Assembly: GCA_001314705.1 (NCBI GenBank) | Contig: LJSU01000011.1 | Span: forward strand, 1-64,000 | From: Rhodobacteraceae bacterium HLUCCO07 | GTDB taxonomy: Bacteria > Pseudomonadota > Alphaproteobacteria > Rhodobacterales > Rhodobacteraceae | Length of the DNA: 64,000 nucleotides | Direction of reading: 5' to 3' | In this document: piece by piece, positions 7,834-17,578 of the stretch | How the letters are laid out: the number at the start of each line of letters is the position of its first letter | Position numbering within the stretch: the stretch's first letter is position 1 | The notes under the pieces: generated by a model | What the model was told of the DNA's origin: nothing | Database searches by the model: none | The model's input: the letters and a program-made list of their open reading frames with translations, nothing else | Program-made: the position numbers and the translations under genes

Positions 7834-10800
7834 ATGAGCGATCGACCTGAAAGCAAACCACTCGGCATCGCCGGGGGCCTGACCCGCGCCTTCATCCGCT
7901 CGCCCCTCACCCCGCTGATGATACTGGCCGCGCTGGCCGTGGGCCTGGTCGCGCTCGTCTCGCTGCCGCGCGAGGAAGAGCCGCAAATCTCCGTGCCGCT
8001 GGTCGATATCCACATAGAGGCCCCGGGCCTGCGCGCCGAGGACGCGGTCAAACTCGTGACCGAGCCGATGGAGACCATCGTGCAGGGTATCAACGGCGTC
8101 GAGCATGTCTATTCCCAGTCGATGGACGATTACGCCATGGTCACGGCGCGCTTTCTCGTCGGCACCCCGTCGGATGCGGCGATCCTGCGGGTGCATGACA
8201 AGATCCGCGCCAACATGGACCGCATCCCCGTGGGCATCGACGAACCGCTGATCGTCGGGCGCGGCATCGACGACGTGGCCATCGTTGCGCTGACGCTGTC
8301 GGCGAAACCCGGCGAAACCGGGGTCAACGCCAATGACATCACCCGCATCGCCCGCGAATTGCAGGTCGAACTGGCCAAGTCCGACAATGTCGGGCTGACC
8401 TATCTTGTCGGCGACAGCCCCGAGGCGATCCGCATCGCCCCCGACCCCGAACGCCTCGCCCTCTATGGCGTGACCCTGCAACAGCTCGCGGGCAAGGTGG
8501 AAATGGCGAACAAGGCATTCTCGACCGGGTCGATCCGCGATGAGGGCGAACAGATCGCGCTTGTCGCGGGCCAGACCCTGCGCGCACCTGCCGAGATCGG
8601 CAACCTGCTTCTGACGTCCCGCGACGACCGCCCGGTCTATGTCCGCGACGTGGCCGACATCTCCTATGTGCCCGACACCTCGGACAAGCTGGTGTCCAAT
8701 GTCATCAAGGACGCCGACGGCAATATCCATCGCACCCCCGCCGTGACGCTGGCCATCGCCAAGCGCGCGGGGGCCAACGCCGTGAACGTGACCCAGGACA
8801 TTCTCGACCGCGTCGAGATGCTGGAAGCCGATCTCATCCCCTCGACGATGCAGCTCGACATCACCCGCGACTATGGCGAGACGGCCAACGAAAAGGCCAA
8901 TGAGCTGCTGTTCCACCTTGGCCTTGCCACCGTCTCGATCGTGTTCCTCGTGCTTCTCGCCATCGGCTGGCGCGAGAGTATCGTGGTCGCGGTGGTAATT
9001 CCCGTCACCATCCTGCTCACCCTCTTCTCGGCCTGGATCATGGGCTACACGCTCAACCGCGTGTCGCTTTTCGCGCTGATCTTCTCGATCGGGATCCTTG
9101 TCGATGACGCCATCGTGGTGATCGAGAACATCGCCCGCCACTGGGCCATGAGGGACAAGGCGACCCGCGTCGAAAAGGCGATCCGCGCCGTGGCCGAGGT
9201 GGGCAACCCCACCATCGTCGCCACGCTCACCGTGGTCGCGGCCTTGCTGCCGATGCTCTTCGTCTCGGGGCTGATGGGTCCCTACATGTCGCCGATTCCG
9301 GCCAATGCCTCGGCGGCGATGATCTTTTCCTTCTTCGTCGCGGTGATGATCACGCCCTGGCTCATGGTGAAATTCGCAGGCTCTGCCGACATGTCCGCCC
9401 ATGCCGGCGACGATCCCCACGGTGGCCACCATGGCGGCATTCTCGGTCGCATCTACACCGTCGTCGCCAAACCGATCCTCAAGACCCGCAGCGGCGCGCT
9501 GGCCTTCCTGCTGTTGACCGCAGCCGCCTCCTTCGGTTCGCTGGGCCTGCTCTATACCAAGGATGTCACCGTCAAGCTGCTGCCCTTCGACAACAAGTCC
9601 GAGCTCTCGGTGGTGATCGACCTGCCCGAAGGTGCCTCGGTCGAGGCAACCGACGCCGTGGCACAAGACGTTGCCACCGCCGTTCTGGACCTGCCCGAGG
9701 TGATCTCGGCACAGACCCACGCGGGCGCCGCGGCACCGTTCAACTTCAACGGGCTGGTGCGGCACTACTACCTGCGCGACCAGCCCCAGATGGGCGACGT
9801 GCAGATCAACCTTGCGGCCAAGCACCACCGCGACCGCTCCAGCCACGACATCGCGCTGGAAATCCGCGAGCGTATCCTCGCGCTCGACCTGCCCGAGGGC
9901 ACCACGCTCAAGACAGTCGAGCCGCCCCCCGGCCCACCGGTAATCGCCACGCTTCTGGCCGAGGTTTACGGCCCCGACGCCGAGACCCGGCGCGAGGTGG
10001 CAGGCAAGGTGCGCGACGCCTTCGAGGCCGTGCCCTTCATCGTCGATGTCGATGACAGCTTCGGCGTGCAACCGCGCCGGATGCGCGCCACGATCTCGAG
10101 CGACCAGCTCGAATTCCACCAGGTTCAGGAACAGGACGTGTTCGATACGCTCGCCATCCTCAACGGCGGCATGACCGTGGGTTATTCGCACCGCGAGGAC
10201 GGCCGCCGCCCGATCCCGATCCAGGTCGCGCGCGACAAGTCCGACCGCGTGCTCGACGAGCGTTTCCTTTCCACCCCGATCCCGGCCAATGTCCTGCCCG
10301 GCGCGCGCGGCGTCGTCGAACTGGGCGACGTGATCGAGATCCGCGAGGAACGCGCCTCGCACCCGATCTTCCGCCACAACGGGCGCTATGCCGAAATGGT
10401 CATGGCCGAGCTTGCCGGCGATTTCGAGGCGCCGCTCTATGGCATGCTCGCCGTTTCCGACGCGCTCGACGCGATGGAGTGGGACGAGGGCACCAAACCC
10501 GCGATCCGCCTCAACGGCCAGCCCGAGGACGACCGCGCCGTGACCCTGCTCTGGGACGGGGAATGGGAGGTGACATGGATCACCTTCCGCGACATGGGCG
10601 CGGCCTTCGCGGTGGCGCTCCTGGGCATCTATATCCTTGTCGTCGCACAATTCGGCAGCTTTCGCCTGCCGCTGGTGATCCTCACGCCGATCCCGCTCAC
10701 GTTTCTCGGCATCATGGCAGGGCACTGGATCTTCGGGGCGCCGTTCTCGGCCACCTCGATGATCGGCTTCATCGCGCTGGCGGGGATTATCGTGCGCAAT

Positions 10801-11055
10801 TCGATCCTGCTGGTCGATTTCATCCGCCACGAAGGCGGCCCCGACACGCCGCTCATCGAAACGCTGCTCGCGGCGGGCGCGATCCGGTTCAAGCCGATCC
10901 TTCTCACCGCCATCGCCGCGATGATCGGGGCCGCGGTGATCCTGCCCGACCCGATCTTCCAGGGCCTCGCGATCTCGCTGCTCTTCGGGCTGCTCAGTTC
11001 GACCCTGCTCACCGTGCTCGTCATCCCCGCGATCTACCGCGTGTTCAAGGATTGA
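7834..11055 (+). CDS. RND efflux transporter permease (HAE/AcrB-like)
   Basis: The 1073-aa proton-driven inner-membrane exporter has one hydrophobic helix near the N-terminus (about 24-45), a periplasmic porter domain, helices 2-6, a second periplasmic domain and helices 8-12. The proton-relay pair Asp424-Asp425 sits in GILVDDAIVVIEN, as in drug/organic-substrate pumps and unlike the heavy-metal (CusA) motif. A His-rich loop (DDPHGGHHGG, about 528-537) lies between helices 6 and 7. I start at ATG 7834, 1 nt after the adaptor stop; the open frame extends further upstream through the adaptor gene but makes no sense there. The substrate is unknown. Confidence 0.92.
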   Translation: MSDRPESKPLGIAGGLTRAFIRSPLTPLMILAALAVGLVALVSLPREEEPQISVPLVDIHIEAPGLRAEDAVKLVTEPMETIVQGINGVEHVYSQSMDDYAMVTARFLVGTPSDAAILRVHDKIRANMDRIPVGIDEPLIVGRGIDDVAIVALTLSAKPGETGVNANDITRIARELQVELAKSDNVGLTYLVGDSPEAIRIAPDPERLALYGVTLQQLAGKVEMANKAFSTGSIRDEGEQIALVAGQTLRAPAEIGNLLLTSRDDRPVYVRDVADISYVPDTSDKLVSNVIKDADGNIHRTPAVTLAIAKRAGANAVNVTQDILDRVEMLEADLIPSTMQLDITRDYGETANEKANELLFHLGLATVSIVFLVLLAIGWRESIVVAVVIPVTILLTLFSAWIMGYTLNRVSLFALIFSIGILVDDAIVVIENIARHWAMRDKATRVEKAIRAVAEVGNPTIVATLTVVAALLPMLFVSGLMGPYMSPIPANASAAMIFSFFVAVMITPWLMVKFAGSADMSAHAGDDPHGGHHGGILGRIYTVVAKPILKTRSGALAFLLLTAAASFGSLGLLYTKDVTVKLLPFDNKSELSVVIDLPEGASVEATDAVAQDVATAVLDLPEVISAQTHAGAAAPFNFNGLVRHYYLRDQPQMGDVQINLAAKHHRDRSSHDIALEIRERILALDLPEGTTLKTVEPPPGPPVIATLLAEVYGPDAETRREVAGKVRDAFEAVPFIVDVDDSFGVQPRRMRATISSDQLEFHQVQEQDVFDTLAILNGGMTVGYSHREDGRRPIPIQVARDKSDRVLDERFLSTPIPANVLPGARGVVELGDVIEIREERASHPIFRHNGRYAEMVMAELAGDFEAPLYGMLAVSDALDAMEWDEGTKPAIRLNGQPEDDRAVTLLWDGEWEVTWITFRDMGAAFAVALLGIYILVVAQFGSFRLPLVILTPIPLTFLGIMAGHWIFGAPFSATSMIGFIALAGIIVRNSILLVDFIRHEGGPDTPLIETLLAAGAIRFKPILLTAIAAMIGAAVILPDPIFQGLAISLLFGLLSSTLLTVLVIPAIYRVFKD

Positions 11056-11185
11056 GGGAAACCGATGGCGCCACACATTGATCTGTTTGTGGAGGACAGG
11101 CCAGGCTGGTAATCGGATTGGGCCAACCCTTCGGACACAATGGGTGGTAGATCGACCATGGTTAAATGCAGGGGCTTACCGATCG

Positions 11186-12904
11186 ATGGAAGTGATCACC
11201 CATTCCCCCTTCGCCGAAATCGCGGCGCTTCTGGTCATGGCCGCCGTGATCGGCTTTCTCGGGATCATCCTGCGGCAGCCCCTGATTGTCAGTTTCATCG
11301 CGGTCGGGCTGATTGCCGGCCCCTCGGCACTCGATGTCGTGCACTCGGACCAGCAGATAAGCCTGCTCTCGCAGCTTGGCATCGCGGTGCTTCTGTTTCT
11401 CGTCGGGATCAAGCTCGATGTGAAGCTCATCCGTTCGCTCGGGGCGGTCTCGCTCCTGACCGGGCTCGGCCAGGTCGCCTTCACGTCGATCTTCGGCTAC
11501 CTGATCGGGCTCTCGCTCGGGCTCGGTCATGTCACCAGCCTCTATGTCGCTGTGGCGCTGACTTTCTCCTCGACCATCATCATCGTGAAGCTGCTGTCGG
11601 ACAAACGCGAGATCGACAGCCTGCACGGGCAGATCGCACTGGGTTTCCTGATCGTGCAGGATCTTGTCGTGGTGCTGGCGATGATCGTGCTCTCGGCCAT
11701 CGGGATCGGTGCCGGGGCCGACGGCCATGGGGGCGGATCGGTGCTTTCGGTGCTTGTGTCGGGCGTCGCGATGGTGGGGCTTGTCATCCTCTTCGTGCGT
11801 TACATCGCCAACCCGCTGACAGACCGTCTTGCGCATGCGCCTGAACTTCTGGTGATCTTCGCAATCGCCATGGCCGCCATGTTCGCGGCGATCGGCGACA
11901 TCGTGGGCCTCGGCAAGGAGGTGGGCGGCCTGCTGGCGGGCATCGCGCTCGCCTCGACACCCTATCGCGAAACCATCGCCGCGCGCCTCGCGCCCCTGCG
12001 CGACTTCCTGCTGTTGTTCTTCTTCATCGCGCTCGGCTCGGCGCTCGACCTGTCGCTTCTTGGTGCGCATGTGACCGGCGCCGTCATCTTCTCGCTCTTC
12101 GTGCTGATCGGAAACCCGCTCATCGTCCTGGTCATCATGGGCGCTTTGGGCTATCGCAAGCGCACCGGCTTTCTCGCCGGTCTCACCGTGGCGCAGATCA
12201 GCGAGTTCTCCCTGATCTTCGTCGCCATGGGCGTGTCGCTCGGCCACGTTGAGGACGACGCGCTCGGCCTTGTCACCATGGTCGGCCTCGTGACCATCGC
12301 GGCCTCGACCTACATGATCACCTATTCGCACCGGCTTTACGCGCTGTTCGAGCCACTGCTCGGCCTTTTCGAGCGCAAGGGCACGCCACGCGAACCGTCC
12401 GAGGCCGGGGCACACCAGCACGACACTTTCAAGGTGATCATTTTCGGGCTGGGCCGCTTCGGCACCGCGATCGGCATGCGCCTGCAAAAACGCGGCATCC
12501 GCGTGCTGGGGGTGGATTTCAATCCGCAGGCGGTGCGACGCTGGCGCGAGATGGGGCTCGAGACCGAATTCGGCGACGCCACCGATCCCGAATTCATCAA
12601 CGATCTGCCGCTCTCGGATGCCGAATGGATCGTCTCGACCGTTCCCATCCACCCGACCGGTCTGAGCCACGAGGACACGCGCACCACGCTGATCCAGTTG
12701 ACCCGCGCCACCGGCTTCCGCGGCCAGATCGCGGTGGCCGCGCATCACCCAAAGGACACCGAGGATTTCTTCGCGTCCGGCGCTGACATGGTCCTCGAAC
12801 CCTTCCAGGATGCCGCCGATCGCGCGGTCGAGCTGCTCTGCGGCGCACCCGAGGAAGAACGCACCGAGATACCCCAGATCGACGCCGAAGAGAAAGCAGA
12901 CTGA
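11186..12904 (+). CDS. CPA2-type cation/proton antiporter with TrkA-N domain (KefB/KefC-like)
   Basis: The 572-aa protein has about twelve hydrophobic segments in residues 5-390 (Na_H_Exchanger fold) with the family blocks GILLFLVGIKLD-like LLFLVGIKLDV, TFSSTIIIVKLLSDK and GFLIVQDLVVV. A cytosolic nucleotide-binding domain follows (VIIFGLGRFGTAIG, starting about 417), then an acidic tail. It should exchange K+ (or Na+) for protons and be gated by a bound nucleotide. I chose ATG 11186 because the homologous N-terminus (SPFAEIAALLVMAAVIG) starts there; 130 bp of apparently non-coding DNA separates it from the pump gene. Confidence 0.88.
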   Translation: MEVITHSPFAEIAALLVMAAVIGFLGIILRQPLIVSFIAVGLIAGPSALDVVHSDQQISLLSQLGIAVLLFLVGIKLDVKLIRSLGAVSLLTGLGQVAFTSIFGYLIGLSLGLGHVTSLYVAVALTFSSTIIIVKLLSDKREIDSLHGQIALGFLIVQDLVVVLAMIVLSAIGIGAGADGHGGGSVLSVLVSGVAMVGLVILFVRYIANPLTDRLAHAPELLVIFAIAMAAMFAAIGDIVGLGKEVGGLLAGIALASTPYRETIAARLAPLRDFLLLFFFIALGSALDLSLLGAHVTGAVIFSLFVLIGNPLIVLVIMGALGYRKRTGFLAGLTVAQISEFSLIFVAMGVSLGHVEDDALGLVTMVGLVTIAASTYMITYSHRLYALFEPLLGLFERKGTPREPSEAGAHQHDTFKVIIFGLGRFGTAIGMRLQKRGIRVLGVDFNPQAVRRWREMGLETEFGDATDPEFINDLPLSDAEWIVSTVPIHPTGLSHEDTRTTLIQLTRATGFRGQIAVAAHHPKDTEDFFASGADMVLEPFQDAADRAVELLCGAPEEERTEIPQIDAEEKAD

Positions 12905-12972
12905 ACGGCGAAGAGCCACCGCCCATGGCCAAAACCATGCGATGCCGAAGATGCCGGAAATGCGGGGAAAAA

Positions 12973-13047
<75 letters not shown>

Positions 13048-13136
13048 GCCTTTTGCGTGGGCGGTGGTTAAACGCAAATCCGCCGGCGCGCAAGGCCATT
13101 CTGGACTGTTTTTCGCCCCTCCTTTATGAGGTTCCC

Positions 13137-13316
13137 ATGACACGCAGAACCACCCCTCCCAAAGGCCCGGCGCAGGGCACCCGCAAGGACCGGCTCAAGG
13201 CCGCGCTCAAGGCCAACATGGCGCGGCGCAAGGCGCAGGCCCGCGCGCGGGCAACAACGGGCTGCGGGAAGACAGGGGACACAACGCAGGCACCAGAAAA
13301 GAACGAGAGCAGCTGA
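13137..13316 (+). CDS. Small basic protein upstream of murA (59 aa, function unknown)
   Basis: ATG 13137 is preceded by GAGG at good spacing. The product is rich in Arg, Lys and Ala, with a predicted helix (KDRLKAALKANMARRKAQARARA, about residues 17-39) between a Pro/Thr-rich start and a polar end. It stops 3 nt before murA, so it belongs to the same transcript. The amphipathic basic helix suggests nucleic acid or ribosome contact, but I recognise no family. The good ribosome site, tight spacing and typical codon use support coding. Confidence 0.6.
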   Translation: MTRRTTPPKGPAQGTRKDRLKAALKANMARRKAQARARATTGCGKTGDTTQAPEKNESS

Positions 13317-13319
13317 CCC

Positions 13320-14588
13320 ATGGACCAGATCATCGTAACCGGCAACGGCGAACTCAGTGGCGAGATCCCGATCGCCGGGGCCAAGAATGCCTGTCTCGCC
13401 CTCATGCCGGCCACGCTCTTGTCGGAAGAACCGCTCACGCTCACCAACGCGCCGCGGCTTTCGGACATCCAGACCATGACCCAGCTCCTGCAAAGCCTCG
13501 GGGCCGAGGTGACCTCGCTTCAGGGCGGACAGGTCCTGGCCATGTCCTCGCATGACCTCACCAACCACGTCGCCGAATACGACATCGTGCGCAAGATGCG
13601 TGCCTCGAACCTCGTCCTGGGGCCGATGCTGGCGCGGCTCGGCCATGCCGTCGTGTCGCTGCCCGGCGGTTGCGCAATCGGGGCACGACCGATGGACCTT
13701 CATATCCGCGGGTTGGAGGCCCTGGGCGCCGAGATCGAACTGCGTGACGGCTATCTGCATGCCAAGGCACCGCAAGGGCTCAAGGGGGCCACGGTCGAAT
13801 TTTCCTTCGCCTCGGTCGGGGCCACCGAGAACGTGCTCATGGCCGCGACACTGGCCAGGGGGACAACGGTGTTGAAAAACGCCGCCCGCGAGCCGGAAAT
13901 CGTCGATCTCGCCACCTGCCTGCGCAAGATGGGCGCGCAAATCGAGGGTGACGGCACATCCGAAATCACGATCGAGGGGGTCGACCGGCTCTCGGGTGCG
14001 ACCCACCCGGTCGTTGCCGACCGGATCGAACTGGGCACCTACATGCTCGCCCCGGCCATCGCCGGTGGCGAGGTCGAATGCCTCGGCGGTCGGCTCGATC
14101 TTGTCGGCGCCTTCGTCGAAAGGCTCGACGCCGCCGGCATCGATGTGGAAGAGACCGAACGCGGCCTCAAGGTCGCGCGCCGCAACGGCCGCATCCGCGC
14201 GGTCGATGTGACCACCGAACCCTTTCCCGGCTTTCCCACCGACCTTCAGGCCCAGATGATGGCGCTCCTGTGCACCGCCGAGGGCACCAGCGTGCTGGAG
14301 GAGAAGATCTTCGAGAACCGGTTCATGCACGCCCCCGAACTGATGCGCATGGGCGCCAGGATCGACGTGCATGGGGGCACCGCCACCGTGACCGGTGTCG
14401 AGCGGCTCAGGGGCGCGCCAGTCATGGCCACCGACCTGCGCGCCAGCGTCTCGCTCATCCTCGCCGGGCTTGCCGCCGAGGGCGAAACCGTGCTCAGCCG
14501 GGTCTATCATCTCGACCGGGGCTATGAACACCTGGTGCGCAAGCTCGACGGTGTCGGCGCCAAGATAGAAAGGATAAAGGACCAATGA
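13320..14588 (+). CDS. murA: UDP-N-acetylglucosamine 1-carboxyvinyltransferase
   Basis: This cytosolic enzyme of 422 aa transfers enolpyruvate from PEP to UDP-GlcNAc, the first committed step of peptidoglycan synthesis. It has the EPSP-synthase fold. Lys22-Asn23 lies in the opening [12 protein letters not shown] block, and the catalytic, fosfomycin-sensitive Cys118 is in [15 protein letters not shown]. The [13 protein letters not shown] and IFENRFMH blocks are intact. The length is normal. Its stop overlaps the DUF2948 gene by 4 nt (ATGA), and the small basic protein gene lies 3 nt upstream. Confidence 0.97.
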   Translation: MDQIIVTGNGELSGEIPIAGAKNACLALMPATLLSEEPLTLTNAPRLSDIQTMTQLLQSLGAEVTSLQGGQVLAMSSHDLTNHVAEYDIVRKMRASNLVLGPMLARLGHAVVSLPGGCAIGARPMDLHIRGLEALGAEIELRDGYLHAKAPQGLKGATVEFSFASVGATENVLMAATLARGTTVLKNAAREPEIVDLATCLRKMGAQIEGDGTSEITIEGVDRLSGATHPVVADRIELGTYMLAPAIAGGEVECLGGRLDLVGAFVERLDAAGIDVEETERGLKVARRNGRIRAVDVTTEPFPGFPTDLQAQMMALLCTAEGTSVLEEKIFENRFMHAPELMRMGARIDVHGGTATVTGVERLRGAPVMATDLRASVSLILAGLAAEGETVLSRVYHLDRGYEHLVRKLDGVGAKIERIKDQ

Positions 14589-15055
14589 GCGACGCACGGT
14601 TCGAGGACGGCCACGAATCCCCGCTCAATCTCGGCGCGCTCGATGCCGAAGACCTGGCCGTGATCTCGGCGCTCACGCAGGACGCAATCTTTCCCGCGAG
14701 CGAAATGCGCTGGCAGACGCGGCAGCGCCGCTTTGCCCTGTTGCTCAACCGGTTCCGCTGGGAGGACGCGGGCCAGGGGCGTCACGGACCCGAGCGGGTG
14801 CAATCGGTTCTGGCTTTCGACAACGTGCTGCACGTCGCCAGCCAGGGGCTGGACCGACGCGACCCCGACACCATTCTCTCCCTGCTCTCGGTTGACTGGG
14901 AACCCGGAGAGGAATGCACCGGCGTGGTGATCCTCACGCTGGCCGGTGACGGCGCGATCCGGCTTGATTGCGAGGCGCTCGAAGCGCGGCTGCGCGACGT
15001 GACCCGCCCCTATCGGGCACCCTCGAAACGGGCGCCGCAACATCCCGACGCCTGA
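14585..15055 (+). CDS. DUF2948 family protein
   Basis: The 156-aa soluble protein contains the DUF2948 landmarks as I know them: [20 protein letters not shown] near the N-terminus, [20 protein letters not shown] in the middle and [20 protein letters not shown] near the end. There is no signal peptide or membrane segment. The family is characteristic of alphaproteobacteria and sits between murA and hisD, as here. Its function is unknown. Start codon overlap with murA implies translational coupling. The last residues (after about 148) are Pro/His-rich and probably disordered. Confidence 0.88.
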   Translation: MSDARFEDGHESPLNLGALDAEDLAVISALTQDAIFPASEMRWQTRQRRFALLLNRFRWEDAGQGRHGPERVQSVLAFDNVLHVASQGLDRRDPDTILSLLSVDWEPGEECTGVVILTLAGDGAIRLDCEALEARLRDVTRPYRAPSKRAPQHPDA

Positions 15056-15110
15056 GCCGGGCCGCATCGCCCGTTTCGCATCCTCGCGCGGGCATCGAGT
15101 GTGCGCTTTT

Positions 15111-15131
15111 GAGTATTTTTGCCAAGAAAGA
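15111..15131 (+). repeat. Dispersed gene-end motif, copy A
   Basis: GAGTATTTTT is followed by G and then CCAAGAAAGA. It lies in the 179-bp gap between the DUF2948 gene and hisD. The same 21-nt word, with one difference in the middle base, recurs at 19573 and 38524, and a diverged form occurs at 25621. Copies A and B also share CCATGC a few bases downstream. Confidence 0.7.
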
Positions 15132-15234
15132 GACCCATGCGGCATGCGCCCCCTTCGCCCGCGCGCCGGAATTGCGGGTTGAGCCTTGACCGGGCGGCGC
15201 CTATGACAGGGGCGACAGTCAAGGAGAGCCCGCC

Positions 15235-16539
15235 ATGCCCGTCTTTCTCGACGCCGCCGCCCCGGATTTCGAAGCCGGTTTTACCGCGCTGCTCACCGCC
15301 AAGCGCGAGGACAGCGCCGATGTCGACGAGATCGTGGCGGGCATCATCGCGGACGTGCGCGCACGCGGCGACGCGGCGCTGATCGAACTGACCGCGAAGT
15401 TCGACCGGCTGGCGCTCAGCCAGGAAACGCTGCGCTTTTCAGACGCCGAGATCGAGCGGGAATGTGCCCGTGTGCCCGCGCACGAGGCCGAGGCGCTGGC
15501 CCTCGCCGCCGCACGCATCCGCGCCTATCACGAGCGGCAGATGCCCGACGATGCCCTATGGCAGGACGAGACGGGCGCGACGCTGGGCTGGCGCTTCACG
15601 CCGGTTGGGGCGGCCGGGCTCTATGTGCCGGGGGGGCTGGCCTCCTACCCGTCCTCGGTGCTGATGAACGCCATTCCCGCCAAGGTGGCGGGGGTTGAGC
15701 GGCTCGCCATCACCTGCCCCACACCTGACGGCGTGGTCAATCCGCTGGTCATCCTCGCCGCGCGGCTGGCCGGGGTGGACGAGATCTATCGCGTCGGCGG
15801 GGCCCAGGCGATTGCCGCGCTGGCCTATGGCACCGAAACCGTGCCCCCCGTGGACAAGATCACCGGCCCGGGCAACGCCTTTGTCGCCGCGGCCAAGCGT
15901 CGGGTCTTCGGGCGCGTGGGCATCGACATGATCGCCGGGCCGTCCGAGATCCTGGTGATTGCCGACGGCGACAACGATCCCGACTGGATCGCGCTCGACA
16001 TGCTGTCACAGGCCGAACACGACGAAAGCGCCCAATCGATCCTGATCACGACGAGCCCTGCCATGGCCCGCGCGGTGAGCGAGGCGATCGAGCGCAACCT
16101 CGCCACGCTGGAACGGCGCGAGATCGCCGGGGCAAGCTGGCGCGATTATGGCGCGGTGATCACCGTGCCGGACCTTGCCACCGCGGCGCGGCTCTCGAAC
16201 CGGATCGCGCCCGAACATCTGGAGCTTTGCGTCGCCGACCCGATGAAGCTGGCCGAAGAGACGATCCACGCCGGGGCCATCTTTCTCGGGGCCTGGACGC
16301 CCGAGGCGATCGGCGACTACGCGGGCGGGCCGAACCATGTGCTGCCCACCGCGCGTTCGGCGCGGTTCTCCTCGGGCCTGAACGTCATGGATTTCCTCAA
16401 GCGCACCACGCTCGCGCAGATGACGCCCGAGTCCCTGCGCGCCATCGGCCCGGCGGCCGAAACGCTGGCCATCTCGGAAAGCCTCGAAGCACACGGGCTT
16501 TCGGTGCGCGCCCGTCTCAACCGGCTGAACGAGCTTTGA
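15235..16539 (+). CDS. hisD: Histidinol dehydrogenase
   Basis: This zinc- and NAD-dependent enzyme of 434 aa carries out the last two oxidation steps of histidine biosynthesis, histidinol to histidine. Family blocks are present: PVGAAGLYVPGG, VGGAQAIAALAYGT, KITGPGNAFVAAAKR, the metal/catalytic region QAEHDESAQ, the IAPEHLEL motif with the catalytic Glu-His, and DYAGGPNHVLPT. The start ATG follows AAGGAG. The gene is in the conserved murA cluster rather than with other his genes. The preceding 179 bp hold the gene-end motif copy A. Confidence 0.97.
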   Translation: MPVFLDAAAPDFEAGFTALLTAKREDSADVDEIVAGIIADVRARGDAALIELTAKFDRLALSQETLRFSDAEIERECARVPAHEAEALALAAARIRAYHERQMPDDALWQDETGATLGWRFTPVGAAGLYVPGGLASYPSSVLMNAIPAKVAGVERLAITCPTPDGVVNPLVILAARLAGVDEIYRVGGAQAIAALAYGTETVPPVDKITGPGNAFVAAAKRRVFGRVGIDMIAGPSEILVIADGDNDPDWIALDMLSQAEHDESAQSILITTSPAMARAVSEAIERNLATLERREIAGASWRDYGAVITVPDLATAARLSNRIAPEHLELCVADPMKLAEETIHAGAIFLGAWTPEAIGDYAGGPNHVLPTARSARFSSGLNVMDFLKRTTLAQMTPESLRAIGPAAETLAISESLEAHGLSVRARLNRLNEL

Positions 16540-16632
16540 CCCCCCGAAACCGGTGACCCCATTGGCACCGGGCCGCCGGCACGGTATTGAGCGCGTGGAG
16601 GACCCGCTGAAACCGCCTTGAAAGTGCCGCCC

Positions 16633-17112
16633 ATGTCCCACATCACCCATATCGCGCTCAACGACTCCAACCTCCCCCCGCCCACGCCCGAGATCGAGCA
16701 GGAGCGGAAAGTGGCGATGTTCGACCTGCTCGAAGAGAACAGCTTCTCCCTGCCCGCCCGTGATGACAGGGTGGCGCCCGACGGCCCCTATCACGTCGAC
16801 CTGTCGATCCGCGACAAGCGCCTCGTCTTCGACATCGCCACCGAGGCCGGCGAAAAGGCGGCCGAGTTCCACCTCTCGCTCTCGCCCTTCCGACAGGTGG
16901 TCAAGGATTACTGGGCGATCTGCGAAAGCTATTACAACGCCGTCAAGAACATGCCGCCCAGCCAGATCGAAACCATCGACATGGCCCGCCGCGGCATCCA
17001 CAACGAAGGCGCGCGCATCCTTCAGGAACGGCTCGAAGGCAAGGCCGAGGTCGACGCCGACACCGCGCGGCGGCTTTTCACTCTCGTCTGCGTGTTGCAT
17101 TTCGGGAGCTGA
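16633..17112 (+). CDS. UPF0262 family protein
   Basis: The 159-aa protein of unknown function belongs to the alphaproteobacterial UPF0262 family. Recognisable blocks are HITHIALND, QERKVAMFDLLEEN, YHVDLSIRDKRLVFDI and the C-terminal DTARRLFTLVCVLHFG. It has no signal peptide or membrane helix. I start at ATG 16633, where homologs begin; a TTG at 16618 would add five residues. The next gene begins 4 nt after its stop. Its fixed position between hisD and a low-molecular-weight phosphatase gene suggests a shared housekeeping operon. Confidence 0.9.
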   Translation: MSHITHIALNDSNLPPPTPEIEQERKVAMFDLLEENSFSLPARDDRVAPDGPYHVDLSIRDKRLVFDIATEAGEKAAEFHLSLSPFRQVVKDYWAICESYYNAVKNMPPSQIETIDMARRGIHNEGARILQERLEGKAEVDADTARRLFTLVCVLHFGS

Positions 17113-17116
17113 ACGG

Positions 17117-17578
17117 GTGAACCTGTCCCTGCCCCAGTCGGTGCTCTTTTGCTGCGACCACAACGCCGTGCGCTCGCCCATGGCCGAGGGAATCATGAAG
17201 AAAATGTATGGCCAGGGCAGCTATGTGCAATCGGCGGGCCTGACCAGCGATCTCGAGATCGACGGTTTCGCCATTGCCGTCTGCGCGGAAATCGGTGTCG
17301 AGCTTGCACGCCACCGCGCCCGAAGCTTCGACGAGATGGACCGCTTCGGCGACGATCTGTCGAGCTTCGACCTGATCGTCGCGCTTTCCCCGAAAAGCCG
17401 CGACCGCGCGCTCGACCTGACCCGGTTTTACCATATCGACGTCGAATTCTGGCCGATCAGCGACCCGACCGGCATCGACGGCGCCCGCAACACCCGCCTT
17501 GACGCCTATCGCAACACCCGCGATGAAATCATTGCCCGCCTCGCCGCGCGCTGGGGCGGCACATTGGAGCAGACATGA
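17117..17578 (+). CDS. Low-molecular-weight protein tyrosine phosphatase / arsenate reductase-fold phosphatase
   Basis: The 153-aa protein has the CX5R phosphate-binding loop near its start: Cys13-Asp-His-Asn-Ala-Val-Arg19-Ser in LFCCDHNAVRSP. A general-acid aspartate is likely in PISDPTG near residue 117. This fold is shared by LMW tyrosine phosphatases and thioredoxin-linked arsenate reductases; the absence of an ars context favours a phosphatase. Translation starts at GTG 17117, 4 nt after the UPF0262 stop, and the stop overlaps the next gene by 4 nt. Confidence 0.85.
   Translation: MNLSLPQSVLFCCDHNAVRSPMAEGIMKKMYGQGSYVQSAGLTSDLEIDGFAIAVCAEIGVELARHRARSFDEMDRFGDDLSSFDLIVALSPKSRDRALDLTRFYHIDVEFWPISDPTGIDGARNTRLDAYRNTRDEIIARLAARWGGTLEQT

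Noticed and set aside
7804-11076. A 1090-codon open frame antisense to the RND pump gene
   Set aside because: It mirrors the pump codons in a GC-rich gene; its product is a His/Gly/Asp-rich string with no domains, and the pump on the other strand is complete.
11065-11112. A 15-codon frame starting at ATG 11065 after the RND pump gene
   Set aside because: No clear ribosome site and too short to support; treated as non-coding.
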